A stretch of DNA of 60,038 bases. It comes from Streptomyces katrae (GTDB lineage Bacteria; Actinomycetota; Actinomycetes; Streptomycetales; Streptomycetaceae). Positions 9,044-17,758 of this stretch are shown one piece after another (the stretch's first letter is position 1; every line of letters starts with the position of its first letter). The translations under genes and the position numbers were made by a program. Where the stretch lies: contig NZ_JNZY01000039.1 of the NCBI RefSeq assembly GCF_000717655.1, positions 1 through 60,038 on the forward strand, written 5' to 3'. Under the pieces are notes generated by a model, which saw only the letters and a list, made by a program, of their open reading frames with translations, did not search any database and was not told the DNA's origin.

Positions 9044-9129
9044 GGGTGAACCGTCCTCGGATCGGAAACGGGCACGGCAAAGCCGCGGCCGCGGCGCGGG
9101 AGCGCCGGGCAGGGGATGGGTGGAAACGG

Positions 9130-10110
9130 TCAGTTGGCGGTGCGGAAGCGGCGGCGGTACGCCGCCGGGGTCGTGGCGATCTGCTTGCGGAAGGCGCGGT
9201 GCAGGGTCTCCACCGAGCCCAGCCCTGCGGCCGCGGCGACCTGCTCCAGGGGCTGGTCGGTGGTCTCGAGCAGCCGGCGGGCGGCTTCCACCCGTACCGC
9301 CTCCACGTAGGCGGCGGGGCTGGTGCCCAGCTCCTTGCGGAAGATCCGGGCGAAATGGCGCTCGCTCACGGACATCCGGGCCGCGAGGGCGGCCGCGGAG
9401 AGGTCCTCGCCGAGGTGTTCGGTGATGAAGACCCGCAGTGCGTCGATGTCCCTGCGGGAGGCCGCCGGGCGGCTGAGCGGAACGCTGAACTGGCTCTGGC
9501 CGCCCTGCCTCTTGAGGTACATCACCAGCTGCCGGGCGACCCCGAGGGCCAGTTCCTCGCCGTGGTCCTCGGCCACCAGGGCCAGCGTCAGGTCCATGCA
9601 GGCGCTGATCCCGGCCCCGGTCCACACCCGGCCCGACCGGACGAAGATCGGGTCCGGATCGACCTCGACCTGCGGGTGGTCGGCCGCCAGCTGGGCGGCG
9701 GTGGACCAGTGGGTGGTGGCCCTGCGCCCGTCCAGCAGGCCGGCCGCCGCCAGCAGGTGCGCGCCGACGCACACCGACGCCACGCGCCGGGCGTGCGGGG
9801 CGGTGGCGGCGATCCACCGGACCACCTCGTCGTCGACGCGGGCGACCGGGCCGTCCTCCTCCGGCTCGACGGCGCCGGGCACCACGAGGGTGTCCACGGC
9901 GGCGCCGACCTCGGCGAAGGAGAGGTCGGTGACCAGCCGGACGCCGGCCGACGTGGTGACGTGTCCGCCGTCCGGGCCCGCCAGGCGTACGTCGTACAGC
10001 CTGCGCCCGGCCTCCCGGCTCGCGAGGGCGAAGACCTCGGCGGGGCCGGTGACGTCGAGCAGGTCGACATCGGGGAAGACCGCGATCACGACGCGGTGGG
10101 GCGTGGACAT
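9130..10110 (-). CDS. GlxA-family transcriptional regulator (DJ-1/PfpI plus AraC HTH)
   Basis: This 326-residue regulator has an N-terminal DJ-1/PfpI domain (about residues 5-170, nucleophile-elbow cysteine in SVCVGAH) and a C-terminal AraC-type double helix-turn-helix (about 225-322, MSVSERHFARIF and a second helix pair). GlxA-like regulators often control amidase or hydrolase genes, which fits the isochorismatase-like gene downstream. The ATG at 10110 is chosen because the DJ-1 fold begins four residues later. Confidence 0.85.
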   Translation of the reverse strand: MSTPHRVVIAVFPDVDLLDVTGPAEVFALASREAGRRLYDVRLAGPDGGHVTTSAGVRLVTDLSFAEVGAAVDTLVVPGAVEPEEDGPVARVDDEVVRWIAATAPHARRVASVCVGAHLLAAAGLLDGRRATTHWSTAAQLAADHPQVEVDPDPIFVRSGRVWTGAGISACMDLTLALVAEDHGEELALGVARQLVMYLKRQGGQSQFSVPLSRPAASRRDIDALRVFITEHLGEDLSAAALAARMSVSERHFARIFRKELGTSPAAYVEAVRVEAARRLLETTDQPLEQVAAAAGLGSVETLHRAFRKQIATTPAAYRRRFRTAN

Positions 10111-10465
10111 GCGTCCATCCTGGCCTCGCGGCCGCATGTCCGCAATGACGGTTCTCTGTCACATCCGGACAGCAGGGTGCCGACTGGAGCATGCCCCGTG
10201 CGGCGCGGACCCCGGCACCGGACGACGGGAGGCGTCGGATGGGCGGGCTGGACGTACGCATGCGGGGGGTCGCCTGCCGCCACGGCCGGGTCGAGGCGGT
10301 CGCCGAGGTGGATCCGGAGATCGCGGCGGGCGAGCGCGTCGCACGGTCAACAGGCGGGTTCCCATGCCCTGTTGTGGCCTACGACACATGTGGTTTTGTC
10401 CGGTGATGCCAATTCCCGGCGCCCCTCTGCAGCGGCCTCGAGAGGGATGCGACGATGAGCCCGCC
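10111..10465. other. Intergenic region between regulator and Met/His-rich membrane gene
   Basis: Apart from the ABC ATPase remnant at 10239-10406, this stretch shows no gene. The last 100 bases are less GC-rich and may hold the promoter of the next gene; no clear -35/-10 pair could be assigned. Confidence 0.4.
10239..10406 (+). pseudogene. Truncated ABC transporter ATPase remnant
   Basis: An ATG at 10239 with a good GGGAGG ribosome site opens a frame whose first 35 residues read like the start of an ABC ATPase, ending in the GERVA that normally leads into Walker A. The similarity stops at about 10340, just before the nucleotide-binding loop, and the frame ends after about 20 unrelated residues. 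No downstream piece (Walker A, signature, Walker B) follows. I infer a deletion or rearrangement breakpoint near 10340. Confidence 0.55.
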
Positions 10466-11152
10466 ATGACCCAGGGACGATGTCGTCGTGCGGTACGGGC
10501 TGCGATGTTCGCGGCCACCTGCGTGCTGCTCGCCTCTCTCGCCCACATCCTCATGACGGGGACGACGGTCCGCTGGTGGGCCGTGGCGGCGGCCCCGGGC
10601 GCCACCGGCGCGTTCGCCTGGTTCCTCGCCGGGCGCGAACGCGGCCTCCCGGCCGTCATCTCGGCGACGGTCGCCGTCCCGGCCGCACTGCACACCGGGT
10701 TCTCCCCGGCCGAGGCGGCCGTTCAGCCGTCCGCGCCGGTACGCGCCGCCGGCCACGCCCATCGCGCCGCGCACGCGACGACCGACGGCAGCGTGGCCAT
10801 GCACATGCTGATGCAGATGCCGATGCCCGTGCGGATGCCGGTGCGGACGACCGTGCCCGCCGGACACGACCTGGGCTCCGTGTCACCGACCGGCACGCCG
10901 GCCGCGCACCTGCTCGCCGCCCTGCTCTGCGGGCTCTGGCGCGCATCCGGGGAGCGGGGCGCATCCCGGATCCTGCGCGCCGTGGCCGGTCTGCTCCTCG
11001 TACCGCTGCGGCCGCCCCTGCGCCTCCCCGCGCCCCCTCACCGGCCGCGCCCGCGCCCCCGCCGCGGCCTCGGATCGCGCCGTCTGCACGGGCTCTTGCT
11101 TGTCCACGCCCTCACCTCACGGGGTCCGCCCCTCGGGACCGCTGTCAGCTGA
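10466..11152 (+). CDS. Membrane protein with Met/His-rich extracytoplasmic segment
   Basis: This 228-residue protein is of unknown function. Three hydrophobic segments lie in the first 80 residues and two more near 150-180. Between them, about residues 90-125, is a segment with several histidines followed by alternating methionines (MHMLMQMPMPVRMP), a composition seen in copper- or other soft-metal-handling proteins. The C-terminal 45 residues are proline- and arginine-rich. The ECF sigma factor gene starts 162 nt downstream on the same strand, suggesting a functional link. Metal binding is inference from composition only. Confidence 0.6.
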   Translation: MTQGRCRRAVRAAMFAATCVLLASLAHILMTGTTVRWWAVAAAPGATGAFAWFLAGRERGLPAVISATVAVPAALHTGFSPAEAAVQPSAPVRAAGHAHRAAHATTDGSVAMHMLMQMPMPVRMPVRTTVPAGHDLGSVSPTGTPAAHLLAALLCGLWRASGERGASRILRAVAGLLLVPLRPPLRLPAPPHRPRPRPRRGLGSRRLHGLLLVHALTSRGPPLGTAVS

Positions 11153-11314
11153 CAGCCGGCTCACCGACGCGCGCGACGCAGCCGCGCCGCCCGCCTCGGT
11201 CATCGGCCTCGCCGTCCGGCAGGCCGTACCGCTCACCGGCCCGCCGCGCCCCGCAGTCGCAGGGCGTGCGCGGCGCCGGCTCCGGATCACGGATTCCCAG
11301 AAGGACATCAGGCG

Positions 11315-11953
11315 ATGACCCCTGCCCTCCCTCCCCGTCCGACCGCCGCCGAGACGACGACGGCACCCGCACGGCGTACGGACGGTGCCGACGAGTCGAC
11401 CACCCTGCTGGCGCTCGCCGCGCGCGACGGCGACCCCGATGCGGTGGACCGCTTCGTACGCGCCCTGCACCGTGACGTCCGGCGCTACGTCGCGTACCTC
11501 AGCGCCGATCCGCAGGCGGCGGACGACCTCACGCAGGAGACGTTCCTGCGCGCCCTCGGGGGCCTGCACCGCTTCGAGGGCCGCTCCTCCGCCCGCACCT
11601 GGCTGCTGTCCATCGCCCGGCGCACCGTCATCGACAGCCTCCGCCACAAGGCGGCCCGTCCCAGGATCTCGGACCGGGACGACTGGCAGACCGCCGCCGA
11701 ACGGACGCAGCCGCGCGGCCTGCCCGGGTTCGAGGACGGAATCGCCCTCGCCGAGCTGCTGGGCACGATCCCCGCCGAACGCCGTGACGTCTTCGTCCTC
11801 ACGCAGATCCTGGGCCTCCCCTACGCCGAGGCGGCGACCGCCCTCGGCTGCCCGATCGGCACGATCCGCTCCCGCGTGGCCCGCGCCCGTACGTCGCTCA
11901 TGGAACTCCTCACGGACGCCGAAGCGCCGGCCCTCGCGGCTTCGGCCGCCTGA
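11315..11953 (+). CDS. ECF RNA polymerase sigma factor
   Basis: This 212-residue sigma-70-family factor of the ECF group has region 2 at about residues 50-115 (DDLTQETFLRAL and the RTWLLSIARR segment) and region 4 at about 145-200 (GLPYAEAATALGCPIGTIRSRVARAR helix-turn-helix). No cognate anti-sigma gene with a zinc-binding HxxxCxxC motif follows it. The preceding Met/His-rich membrane protein could be the signal receiver. Mycobacterial SigC, tied to copper, likewise lacks an adjacent anti-sigma gene, but the link here is only a guess. Confidence 0.85.
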   Translation: MTPALPPRPTAAETTTAPARRTDGADESTTLLALAARDGDPDAVDRFVRALHRDVRRYVAYLSADPQAADDLTQETFLRALGGLHRFEGRSSARTWLLSIARRTVIDSLRHKAARPRISDRDDWQTAAERTQPRGLPGFEDGIALAELLGTIPAERRDVFVLTQILGLPYAEAATALGCPIGTIRSRVARARTSLMELLTDAEAPALAASAA

Positions 11954-11961
11954 CCGCCACC

Positions 11962-11985
11962 GGCCGGGCAGGCTCCTGCCCCGGT
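11962..11985. terminator. Hairpin between convergent genes
   Basis: CCGGGCAGG pairs with CCTGCCCCGG around a short loop, with one bulged C, between the convergent sigma-factor gene and the membrane-protein gene. It has no T tract, as is common in Streptomyces. Confidence 0.5.
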
Positions 11986-12000
11986 CCGACTTCCCGGTGC

Positions 12001-13548
12001 CTACCCGCCCTTCAGCCGCCGGACGACCTCGTCGGACACGCGCCGCTGGAGGTCGGCGAGTTGCTCGGGGGTGTATGCGGTGAGGTCGCCCGGGGCCCCG
12101 GCGCCGCCCGTGCCCTGCTCCTTCTGTTTCTGTTCCTCCTGCTCCCTGCGCCGGAGTTCCTGCTCCTCCGGCGAGCCGGGGGCCGCGTACGCGCACCGGA
12201 TGAGCGCTCCGTCGGCGGCCTTCAGACAGGTCGCCTCGCGCCCGTCCGGCTGGCCCCTGCCCTCCACCCGGTAGCGGATGTTCTGCTCGCTGCCGACCGT
12301 CGCCATCCAGGTGCTGCCGCCGGTGGGGACGACCTCGAAGACCCTGTCGTCGTTGTAGCAACAGACGTCCCGGTACTCGGCCTTGATCAGTGCGACGAGC
12401 GCCTTGGGCGAGGCCCACGTCGGACTGAGCCGGTGGACGGTCATCGGGGCGAGCCCGCCGCCCTGATGGCGGGTCGGCACGGTCGACACGGCCACCACCG
12501 AGCTGGCCGCCCCCTGCGGGGTGAGCGGGGTGACGTACGCGCTGCTTCCGGTCGCGTCGCGGTACTGGAGGGCGAACTCGGACTCGTTGCCCTCGTTGGC
12601 GCCGTCCTCGGACGCGTCCCAGCCACTGCGTTCGAACCACCAGTCGCTGAAGCTGCCGACCGCGGCCGTTCCCTCCCGCTGCCGGGCCGCGAGGCTCAGC
12701 GGATAGGACGGGCCGGGTACCGCGGCCGTGTCGTCGGTGAGGGTGAGCTTCCCGGTCCGCCCGTCGTAGAGCGCGAGCCCGGCGGGCCGTTCCGTCACCA
12801 CCAGGATCCCGGTCTGGCGCTTGAGGGGGACGACCACGATCGGGGTGTCGCCCGAGCAGGTCACGTACGCGTCGTCGGCCTCGAAGCGCAGCCAGCGCTT
12901 CTGTGCCGAGATCTTCCGGCCGAGATTGTGGGTGAACCAGCCGCCGATCCGTGCGTCCGCCCTCTCCACGTCGAACGAACAGCGCTGCCGGCTGCGGCTG
13001 TTGCCGCCGAGCGGAATGTCCTGCACCAGGCCGACCTCGTAGCCGGACAGCCAGCCCCGTCGTTCCACCAGGGTCGCGAACCGGTCCGAGTCGGGCAGGT
13101 ACGTGATGTCGGATATCTCGCCGGTGACATCGCCGAGGTGCGGCGCGGCCTGTGCCTTTCCGACCACGTAGGGCGCACGGGCCGCCAGCCCGGGCACCGG
13201 CTCGGCCACGATCTCCACGTTCTGCATGTACGCGCGATCCTGGAGGTAGGAGCCGTACACCAGCCACCAGAGCGTGATGCCCAGCCCGAGGATGCCGCCC
13301 AGCCATCCGAGGGCCACGGCCGCACCCCCGCTCCCACGGCCGGCGCCGCCCTGCTGGTCGCGCTTGCCCCGGAGCGCCTTCACCACCAGCCACAGCAGGG
13401 TGATGAGGACGGCGGTCAGCAGCGGCGCAGCCAGCCACGAGAGGATCTTCCGGAGTTCCCAGACCATGATCGTGGTGGCGTACGAGGCCCACCAGAAGAA
13501 CAGACCCAACAGAAGGACGGGGATCCCCACCCGCAGTGCCCGGCCCAT
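12001..13548 (-). CDS. Large membrane-anchored protein, function unknown
   Basis: The product has 515 residues: two adjacent transmembrane helices near residues 8-55, a third near 80-105, then a large domain of about 350 residues, probably extracytoplasmic and beta-rich. A charged E/Q/K/R-rich coiled-coil-like tail runs from about 470 onward. No family is recognised. Four cysteines occur in the external part, two as a CC pair. The ATG at 13548 gives a short N-terminus before the first helix; an in-frame start about 38 codons upstream is possible but has less protein-like sequence. The promoter must lie in the 13549-13815 gap shared with the divergent NRPS gene. Confidence 0.7.
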   Translation of the reverse strand: MGRALRVGIPVLLLGLFFWWASYATTIMVWELRKILSWLAAPLLTAVLITLLWLVVKALRGKRDQQGGAGRGSGGAAVALGWLGGILGLGITLWWLVYGSYLQDRAYMQNVEIVAEPVPGLAARAPYVVGKAQAAPHLGDVTGEISDITYLPDSDRFATLVERRGWLSGYEVGLVQDIPLGGNSRSRQRCSFDVERADARIGGWFTHNLGRKISAQKRWLRFEADDAYVTCSGDTPIVVVPLKRQTGILVVTERPAGLALYDGRTGKLTLTDDTAAVPGPSYPLSLAARQREGTAAVGSFSDWWFERSGWDASEDGANEGNESEFALQYRDATGSSAYVTPLTPQGAASSVVAVSTVPTRHQGGGLAPMTVHRLSPTWASPKALVALIKAEYRDVCCYNDDRVFEVVPTGGSTWMATVGSEQNIRYRVEGRGQPDGREATCLKAADGALIRCAYAAPGSPEEQELRRREQEEQKQKEQGTGGAGAPGDLTAYTPEQLADLQRRVSDEVVRRLKGG

Positions 13549-13815
13549 CAGCGCCCCCGACGTCGAATTGCTCCATGTGCGCGACCGCGTACCCCGCGTG
13601 TGTACCCCGCACCGCGGCGGACCAGTCACTCGCCGCATCGTCACGGGCGCCACCGCCATACCCTCTCTTCTCCGCCACCCGCAAGGCTTCAGCGGGAAAA
13701 TCCTTGATGACGCACTAGACTGGCCGGTTGTTTGGCGCTGGACCGGAACAACCCGGGCAGACCTGGGCTCCGCCAGCGACCCGGACCTCCTTCCGGGACC
13801 GAGACGCGAGGGCCG

Positions 13816-16800
13816 ATGGCAGCCACACCTGAGCGCGGTGAAATGACCCTGCTCGACGACGGGGACCCGTACGACGAGTCCGGCAAATCCGCCCGGTTCT
13901 CGGCCGGGCCCGCCGCCCCGACGCGCACCCTCGTGGACATCTTCGAGGCCTCCGTACGGGCCTGCCCCGACGAGCTCGCCCTGGACGACGGCACCGTCCG
14001 GCTGACCTACCGGGCGCTGGCGGCCGAGGTCGGACGCCGCAGGCGCGCCCTCGAGGCCGCGGGGGTGGGCCTCGGCGACCGGGTCGGCGTACGCGTGCCG
14101 TCCGGGACCAACGAGCTGTACGCGGCCATCCTCGCCGTGCTCGCCGCCGGCGCCGCCTATGTGCCGGTCGATGCCGAGGACCCCGACGAGCGGGCCGAGC
14201 TGGTCTTCGCCGAGGCAGGGGTGCGGGCGGTGCTGGGCGCCGGAGGGCGCATCGACGCCACCGGCCCCGCGGACGCCGCCGTGCCGGCCGCGCGGCCCGG
14301 TCCCGAGCACGACGCGTGGATCATCTTCACCTCCGGTTCCACCGGCAAGCCCAAGGGCGTCGCCGTCAGCCACCGCAGCGCCGCCGCGTTCGTGGACGCC
14401 GAGGCCGCGCTGTTCCTCACCGACGAGCCGATCGGCCCCGGCGACCGGGTCATGGCCGGCCTGTCCGTCGCCTTCGACGCCTCCTGCGAGGAGATGTGGC
14501 TGGCCTGGCGCTACGGCGCCTGCCTGGTGCCCGTCCCCCGCTCCCAGGTACGCAGCGGCGCCGACCTCGGCCCCTGGCTGGTGGACCAGGAGATCACCGT
14601 GGTCTCCACCGTGCCGACCCTGGCCGCGCTCTGGGAGCCCGAAGCCCTCAACGAGGTCCGGCTGCTGATCTTCGGCGGTGAGGCCTGCCCGCCCGAGCTG
14701 ACCCAGCGCCTGGTCACCGAGGGCCGCGAGGTCTGGAACACCTACGGCCCCACCGAGGCCACCGTCGTCGCCTGCGCCTCGCTCCTGACCGGGGAGGAGC
14801 CGATCCGGATCGGCCTCCCGCTGAACGGCTGGGAACTGGCCGTGGTCGACGAGTCCGGCCAGCCGGTGCCGATGGGCGGCAGCGGCCAGCTCGTGATCGG
14901 CGGCGTCGGCCTGGCCCGCTATCTCGACCCCGAGAAGGACGCCGAGAAGTACGCCCCGCTGGAATCCCTCGGCTGGAAGCGCGCCTACCGCAGCGGCGAT
15001 CTGGTGCGCGCGGAACCCGAGGGGCTCGTCTTCCTCGGCCGCGGCGACGAGCAGATCAAGCTCGGCGGCCGCCGGATCGAGCTGGGCGAGGTGGACGCCG
15101 CGCTCCAGGCCCTGCCGGGGGTGGCCGGCGCCGCCGCGGCCGTCCGTACGGCGCGCAGCGGCAACCAGCTGCTCGTCGGCTACCTGGTCGCCCAGGAGGG
15201 CTGGGACCACGCGGCGGCCGTCGAGCGGCTGCGCGCCGAGCTGCCCGCGGCCCTCGTTCCGCTGCTCGCGCCGGTCGACGAGCTGCCGACCCGCACCTCC
15301 GGCAAGGTGGACCGCGACGCCCTGCCCTGGCCGCTACCCGAGCTGGAGACCACGGGCCCGGCGGAACAGCTGTACGGCACCGAGGCCTGGCTCGCCGAGC
15401 AGTGGAGCGAGACCCTCGGGGTGGCCGTCACGAGCGCCGCCGACGACTTCTTCGCGATCGGCGGCAGCAGCCTCGCCGCCGCGCAGCTCACCACCCGGCT
15501 GCGCACCCGCTACCCGCGGGCGGCCGTCCTCGACATCTACCAGCAGCCGACCCTGCGCAAGCTGGCCCGGCGGCTGGAGAAGTCCGTACGGGACGACGAC
15601 GCGGCCCGGACCGTCGTGCCCGTTCCGCTGCGGACCAAGGTGGTGCAGTCGCTCCTGCTGCTGCCGCTGTTCACCCTGGTCGGCCTGCGCTGGACGGTGG
15701 CGCTGCTGGCCCTCGGCAACGCACTGCACTGGTTCGGCGCTTATCCGTGGGCGCCGACCGCCTCGTGGTGGTTCGTCGTCCCCGGTGCGGCGCTGCTCTT
15801 CAGCCCGCCGGGCCGGCTCGCGATCGCGGCCGGCGGCGCGCGGCTGCTGCTGCGCGGGGTGAAGGCGGGGCGCTACCCGCGCGGCGGCAGCGTGCACCTG
15901 AGGCTGTGGACGGCCGAGCGGCTCGCCGAGTACGTCGGCGCGACCTCGCTCACCGGTTCCTGGCTGGAGCGGTACGCGCGGGCGCTCGGCGCCAAGGTCG
16001 GCCCCCAGGTGGACCTGCACTCGCTGCCGCCGGTGACGGGCATGCTCAAGCTCGGCCGCGGCAGCGCCGTGGAGTCCGAGGTGGACCTGTGCGGGCACTG
16101 GCTGGACGGGGACCGGCTCGAGATCGGCCCGGTCAAGGTCGGCGCGGGCGCGGTGGTCGGCACCCGCAGCATGCTGTTCCCCGGTGCGCGGGTCGGCAAG
16201 CGGGCCGAGGTGGCCCCCGGCTCCGCGGTGGTCGGGCAGATTCCGACCGGCCAGCGCTGGGCCGGCGCGCCCGCCGTGAAGCTCGGCAGGGCCAAGCGGA
16301 ACTGGCCCAAGGAGCGCCCGCCGCGCGGGCTCCCGTGGCGGGCCGCGTACGGGGCGGCCGGTTTCGGTCTGACGGCGCTGCCGGTGCTCGCCACCGTGCC
16401 GGCGCTGCTCGTGGTGAGCCGGTTCGTGCCCGCCGGCGCCGGGCTCGTGGAGGCGCTGCGCGGAGCCCTGATCGCCCTGGTGCCCGGGGCGCTCGCGTAC
16501 GGGTTCACTTACGCGCTGCTCCTGCTGGTCCCCGTACGTCTGCTCAGCCTCGGGCTGCGCACCGGGACCCATCCGACGCACAGCCGGGTCGGCTGGCAGG
16601 CCTGGACCGTCACCCAGCTGATGGACCTGTCCCGCGAGACGCTCTTCCCGCTGTACGCCGGGCTGATCACGCCGGTGTGGCTGCGGCTGCTCGGCATGAA
16701 GATCGGCCGGGGCGCGGAGGTGTCGACCGTGCTCGCGCTGCCGAGCCTCACCACCGTCGGCGAAGGCGCCTTCCTCGCCGACGACACCCTGACCGCGCCC

Positions 16801-17721
16801 TACGAGCTGGGCGGCGGCTGGATGCGGATCGGCCACTCCGAGATCGGCCGACGGGCGTTCCTCGGCAACTCCGGCATGACCGCGCCGGGCCGCACCGTAC
16901 CGGACGACGGGCTGGTCGGCGTGCTGTCGGCGACCCCGAAGAAGGCCAAGAAGGGCAGTTCGTACCTGGGCCTGCCGCCGGTCCGGCTGCCGCGGTCCGC
17001 GGCCGACGCCGACCGGAGCCGGACGTACGACCCGCCGGCGCGGCTGCTGTGGGCGCGCGGGCTGGTGGAGCTGTGCCGGATGGTCCCGGTGTTCTGCTCG
17101 GCCGCGCTGGCCGTCCTCACCGTGGCGGCGCTCTGCGCGCTGAGCACGGCGAGCGGGCTCGGGACCTGGGAAGCCGCGCTGCTGTCCGGAGTGGTGCTGC
17201 TGAGCGCCGGTGTGGCGGCGGGCGCGGTGTCCGTGGCCGCGAAGTGGCTGCTCGTGGGCCGGCACCGGGCGGGCGAGCACCCGCTGTGGAGCAGCTTCGT
17301 ATGGCGCAACGAGCTGGCCGACACGTTCGTCGAGGTGCTGGCCGTGCCGTGGCTGGCGGGTCCGGTGCCCGGTACGCCGCTGCTGAACCTGTGGCTGCGC
17401 GGGCTCGGGGCGCGGATCGGCCGGGGCGTGTGGTGCGAGAGCTACTGGCTGCCCGAGACGGACCTGGTGGTGCTGGGCGATGCGGTCAGCGTGAACCGTG
17501 GCTGCGTGTTGCAGACACACCTCTTCCACGACCGGATCTTGAGGACGGATACTGTGGTCCTCCGTGAGGGCGCCACCCTGGGCCCGGGCGGAATCGTCCT
17601 GCCCGGAAGCACGGTCGGGGCCCACAGCACACTGGGTCCGGCCTCCCTCGTGATGGCCGGGGAATCCGTCCCCGCCGACACGCGTTGGCTGGGCAACCCG
17701 ATCGAGGCATGGCGGACCTGA
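13816..17721 (+). CDS. Pls/PosA-family single-module NRPS (epsilon-poly-lysine synthetase-like)
   Basis: This 1301-residue membrane NRPS has an adenylation domain at about residues 30-500, then a peptidyl carrier protein (IGGSSLAA, phosphopantetheine serine 552). The remainder alternates membrane helices with three left-handed-beta-helix (hexapeptide) acyltransferase-like blocks near 770-830, 960-1030 and 1198-1298. That is the A-T-TM-C1-TM-C2-TM-C3 plan of Pls, which polymerises lysine through the epsilon amine. Reading the pocket against PheA suggests a code near D-A-E-S-I-G-T-V-V-K; the Glu at the third position would suit a cationic substrate (inference). The product may be epsilon-poly-lysine, another cationic homopolymer or a short amide. 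An M1 peptidase gene follows 37 nt downstream. An ATG at 13843 is an alternative start. Confidence 0.85.
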   Translation: MAATPERGEMTLLDDGDPYDESGKSARFSAGPAAPTRTLVDIFEASVRACPDELALDDGTVRLTYRALAAEVGRRRRALEAAGVGLGDRVGVRVPSGTNELYAAILAVLAAGAAYVPVDAEDPDERAELVFAEAGVRAVLGAGGRIDATGPADAAVPAARPGPEHDAWIIFTSGSTGKPKGVAVSHRSAAAFVDAEAALFLTDEPIGPGDRVMAGLSVAFDASCEEMWLAWRYGACLVPVPRSQVRSGADLGPWLVDQEITVVSTVPTLAALWEPEALNEVRLLIFGGEACPPELTQRLVTEGREVWNTYGPTEATVVACASLLTGEEPIRIGLPLNGWELAVVDESGQPVPMGGSGQLVIGGVGLARYLDPEKDAEKYAPLESLGWKRAYRSGDLVRAEPEGLVFLGRGDEQIKLGGRRIELGEVDAALQALPGVAGAAAAVRTARSGNQLLVGYLVAQEGWDHAAAVERLRAELPAALVPLLAPVDELPTRTSGKVDRDALPWPLPELETTGPAEQLYGTEAWLAEQWSETLGVAVTSAADDFFAIGGSSLAAAQLTTRLRTRYPRAAVLDIYQQPTLRKLARRLEKSVRDDDAARTVVPVPLRTKVVQSLLLLPLFTLVGLRWTVALLALGNALHWFGAYPWAPTASWWFVVPGAALLFSPPGRLAIAAGGARLLLRGVKAGRYPRGGSVHLRLWTAERLAEYVGATSLTGSWLERYARALGAKVGPQVDLHSLPPVTGMLKLGRGSAVESEVDLCGHWLDGDRLEIGPVKVGAGAVVGTRSMLFPGARVGKRAEVAPGSAVVGQIPTGQRWAGAPAVKLGRAKRNWPKERPPRGLPWRAAYGAAGFGLTALPVLATVPALLVVSRFVPAGAGLVEALRGALIALVPGALAYGFTYALLLLVPVRLLSLGLRTGTHPTHSRVGWQAWTVTQLMDLSRETLFPLYAGLITPVWLRLLGMKIGRGAEVSTVLALPSLTTVGEGAFLADDTLTAPYELGGGWMRIGHSEIGRRAFLGNSGMTAPGRTVPDDGLVGVLSATPKKAKKGSSYLGLPPVRLPRSAADADRSRTYDPPARLLWARGLVELCRMVPVFCSAALAVLTVAALCALSTASGLGTWEAALLSGVVLLSAGVAAGAVSVAAKWLLVGRHRAGEHPLWSSFVWRNELADTFVEVLAVPWLAGPVPGTPLLNLWLRGLGARIGRGVWCESYWLPETDLVVLGDAVSVNRGCVLQTHLFHDRILRTDTVVLREGATLGPGGIVLPGSTVGAHSTLGPASLVMAGESVPADTRWLGNPIEAWRT

Positions 17722-17758
17722 CAAGGGCCCGGGCACAGCGCAGGGAGCGGAAGCGGCA

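Noticed and set aside
13549..15210. N-terminal extension of the 12001-13548 gene across the NRPS gene
   Set aside because: The open frame continues upstream but is antisense to a well-supported adenylation domain and has no protein-like features.
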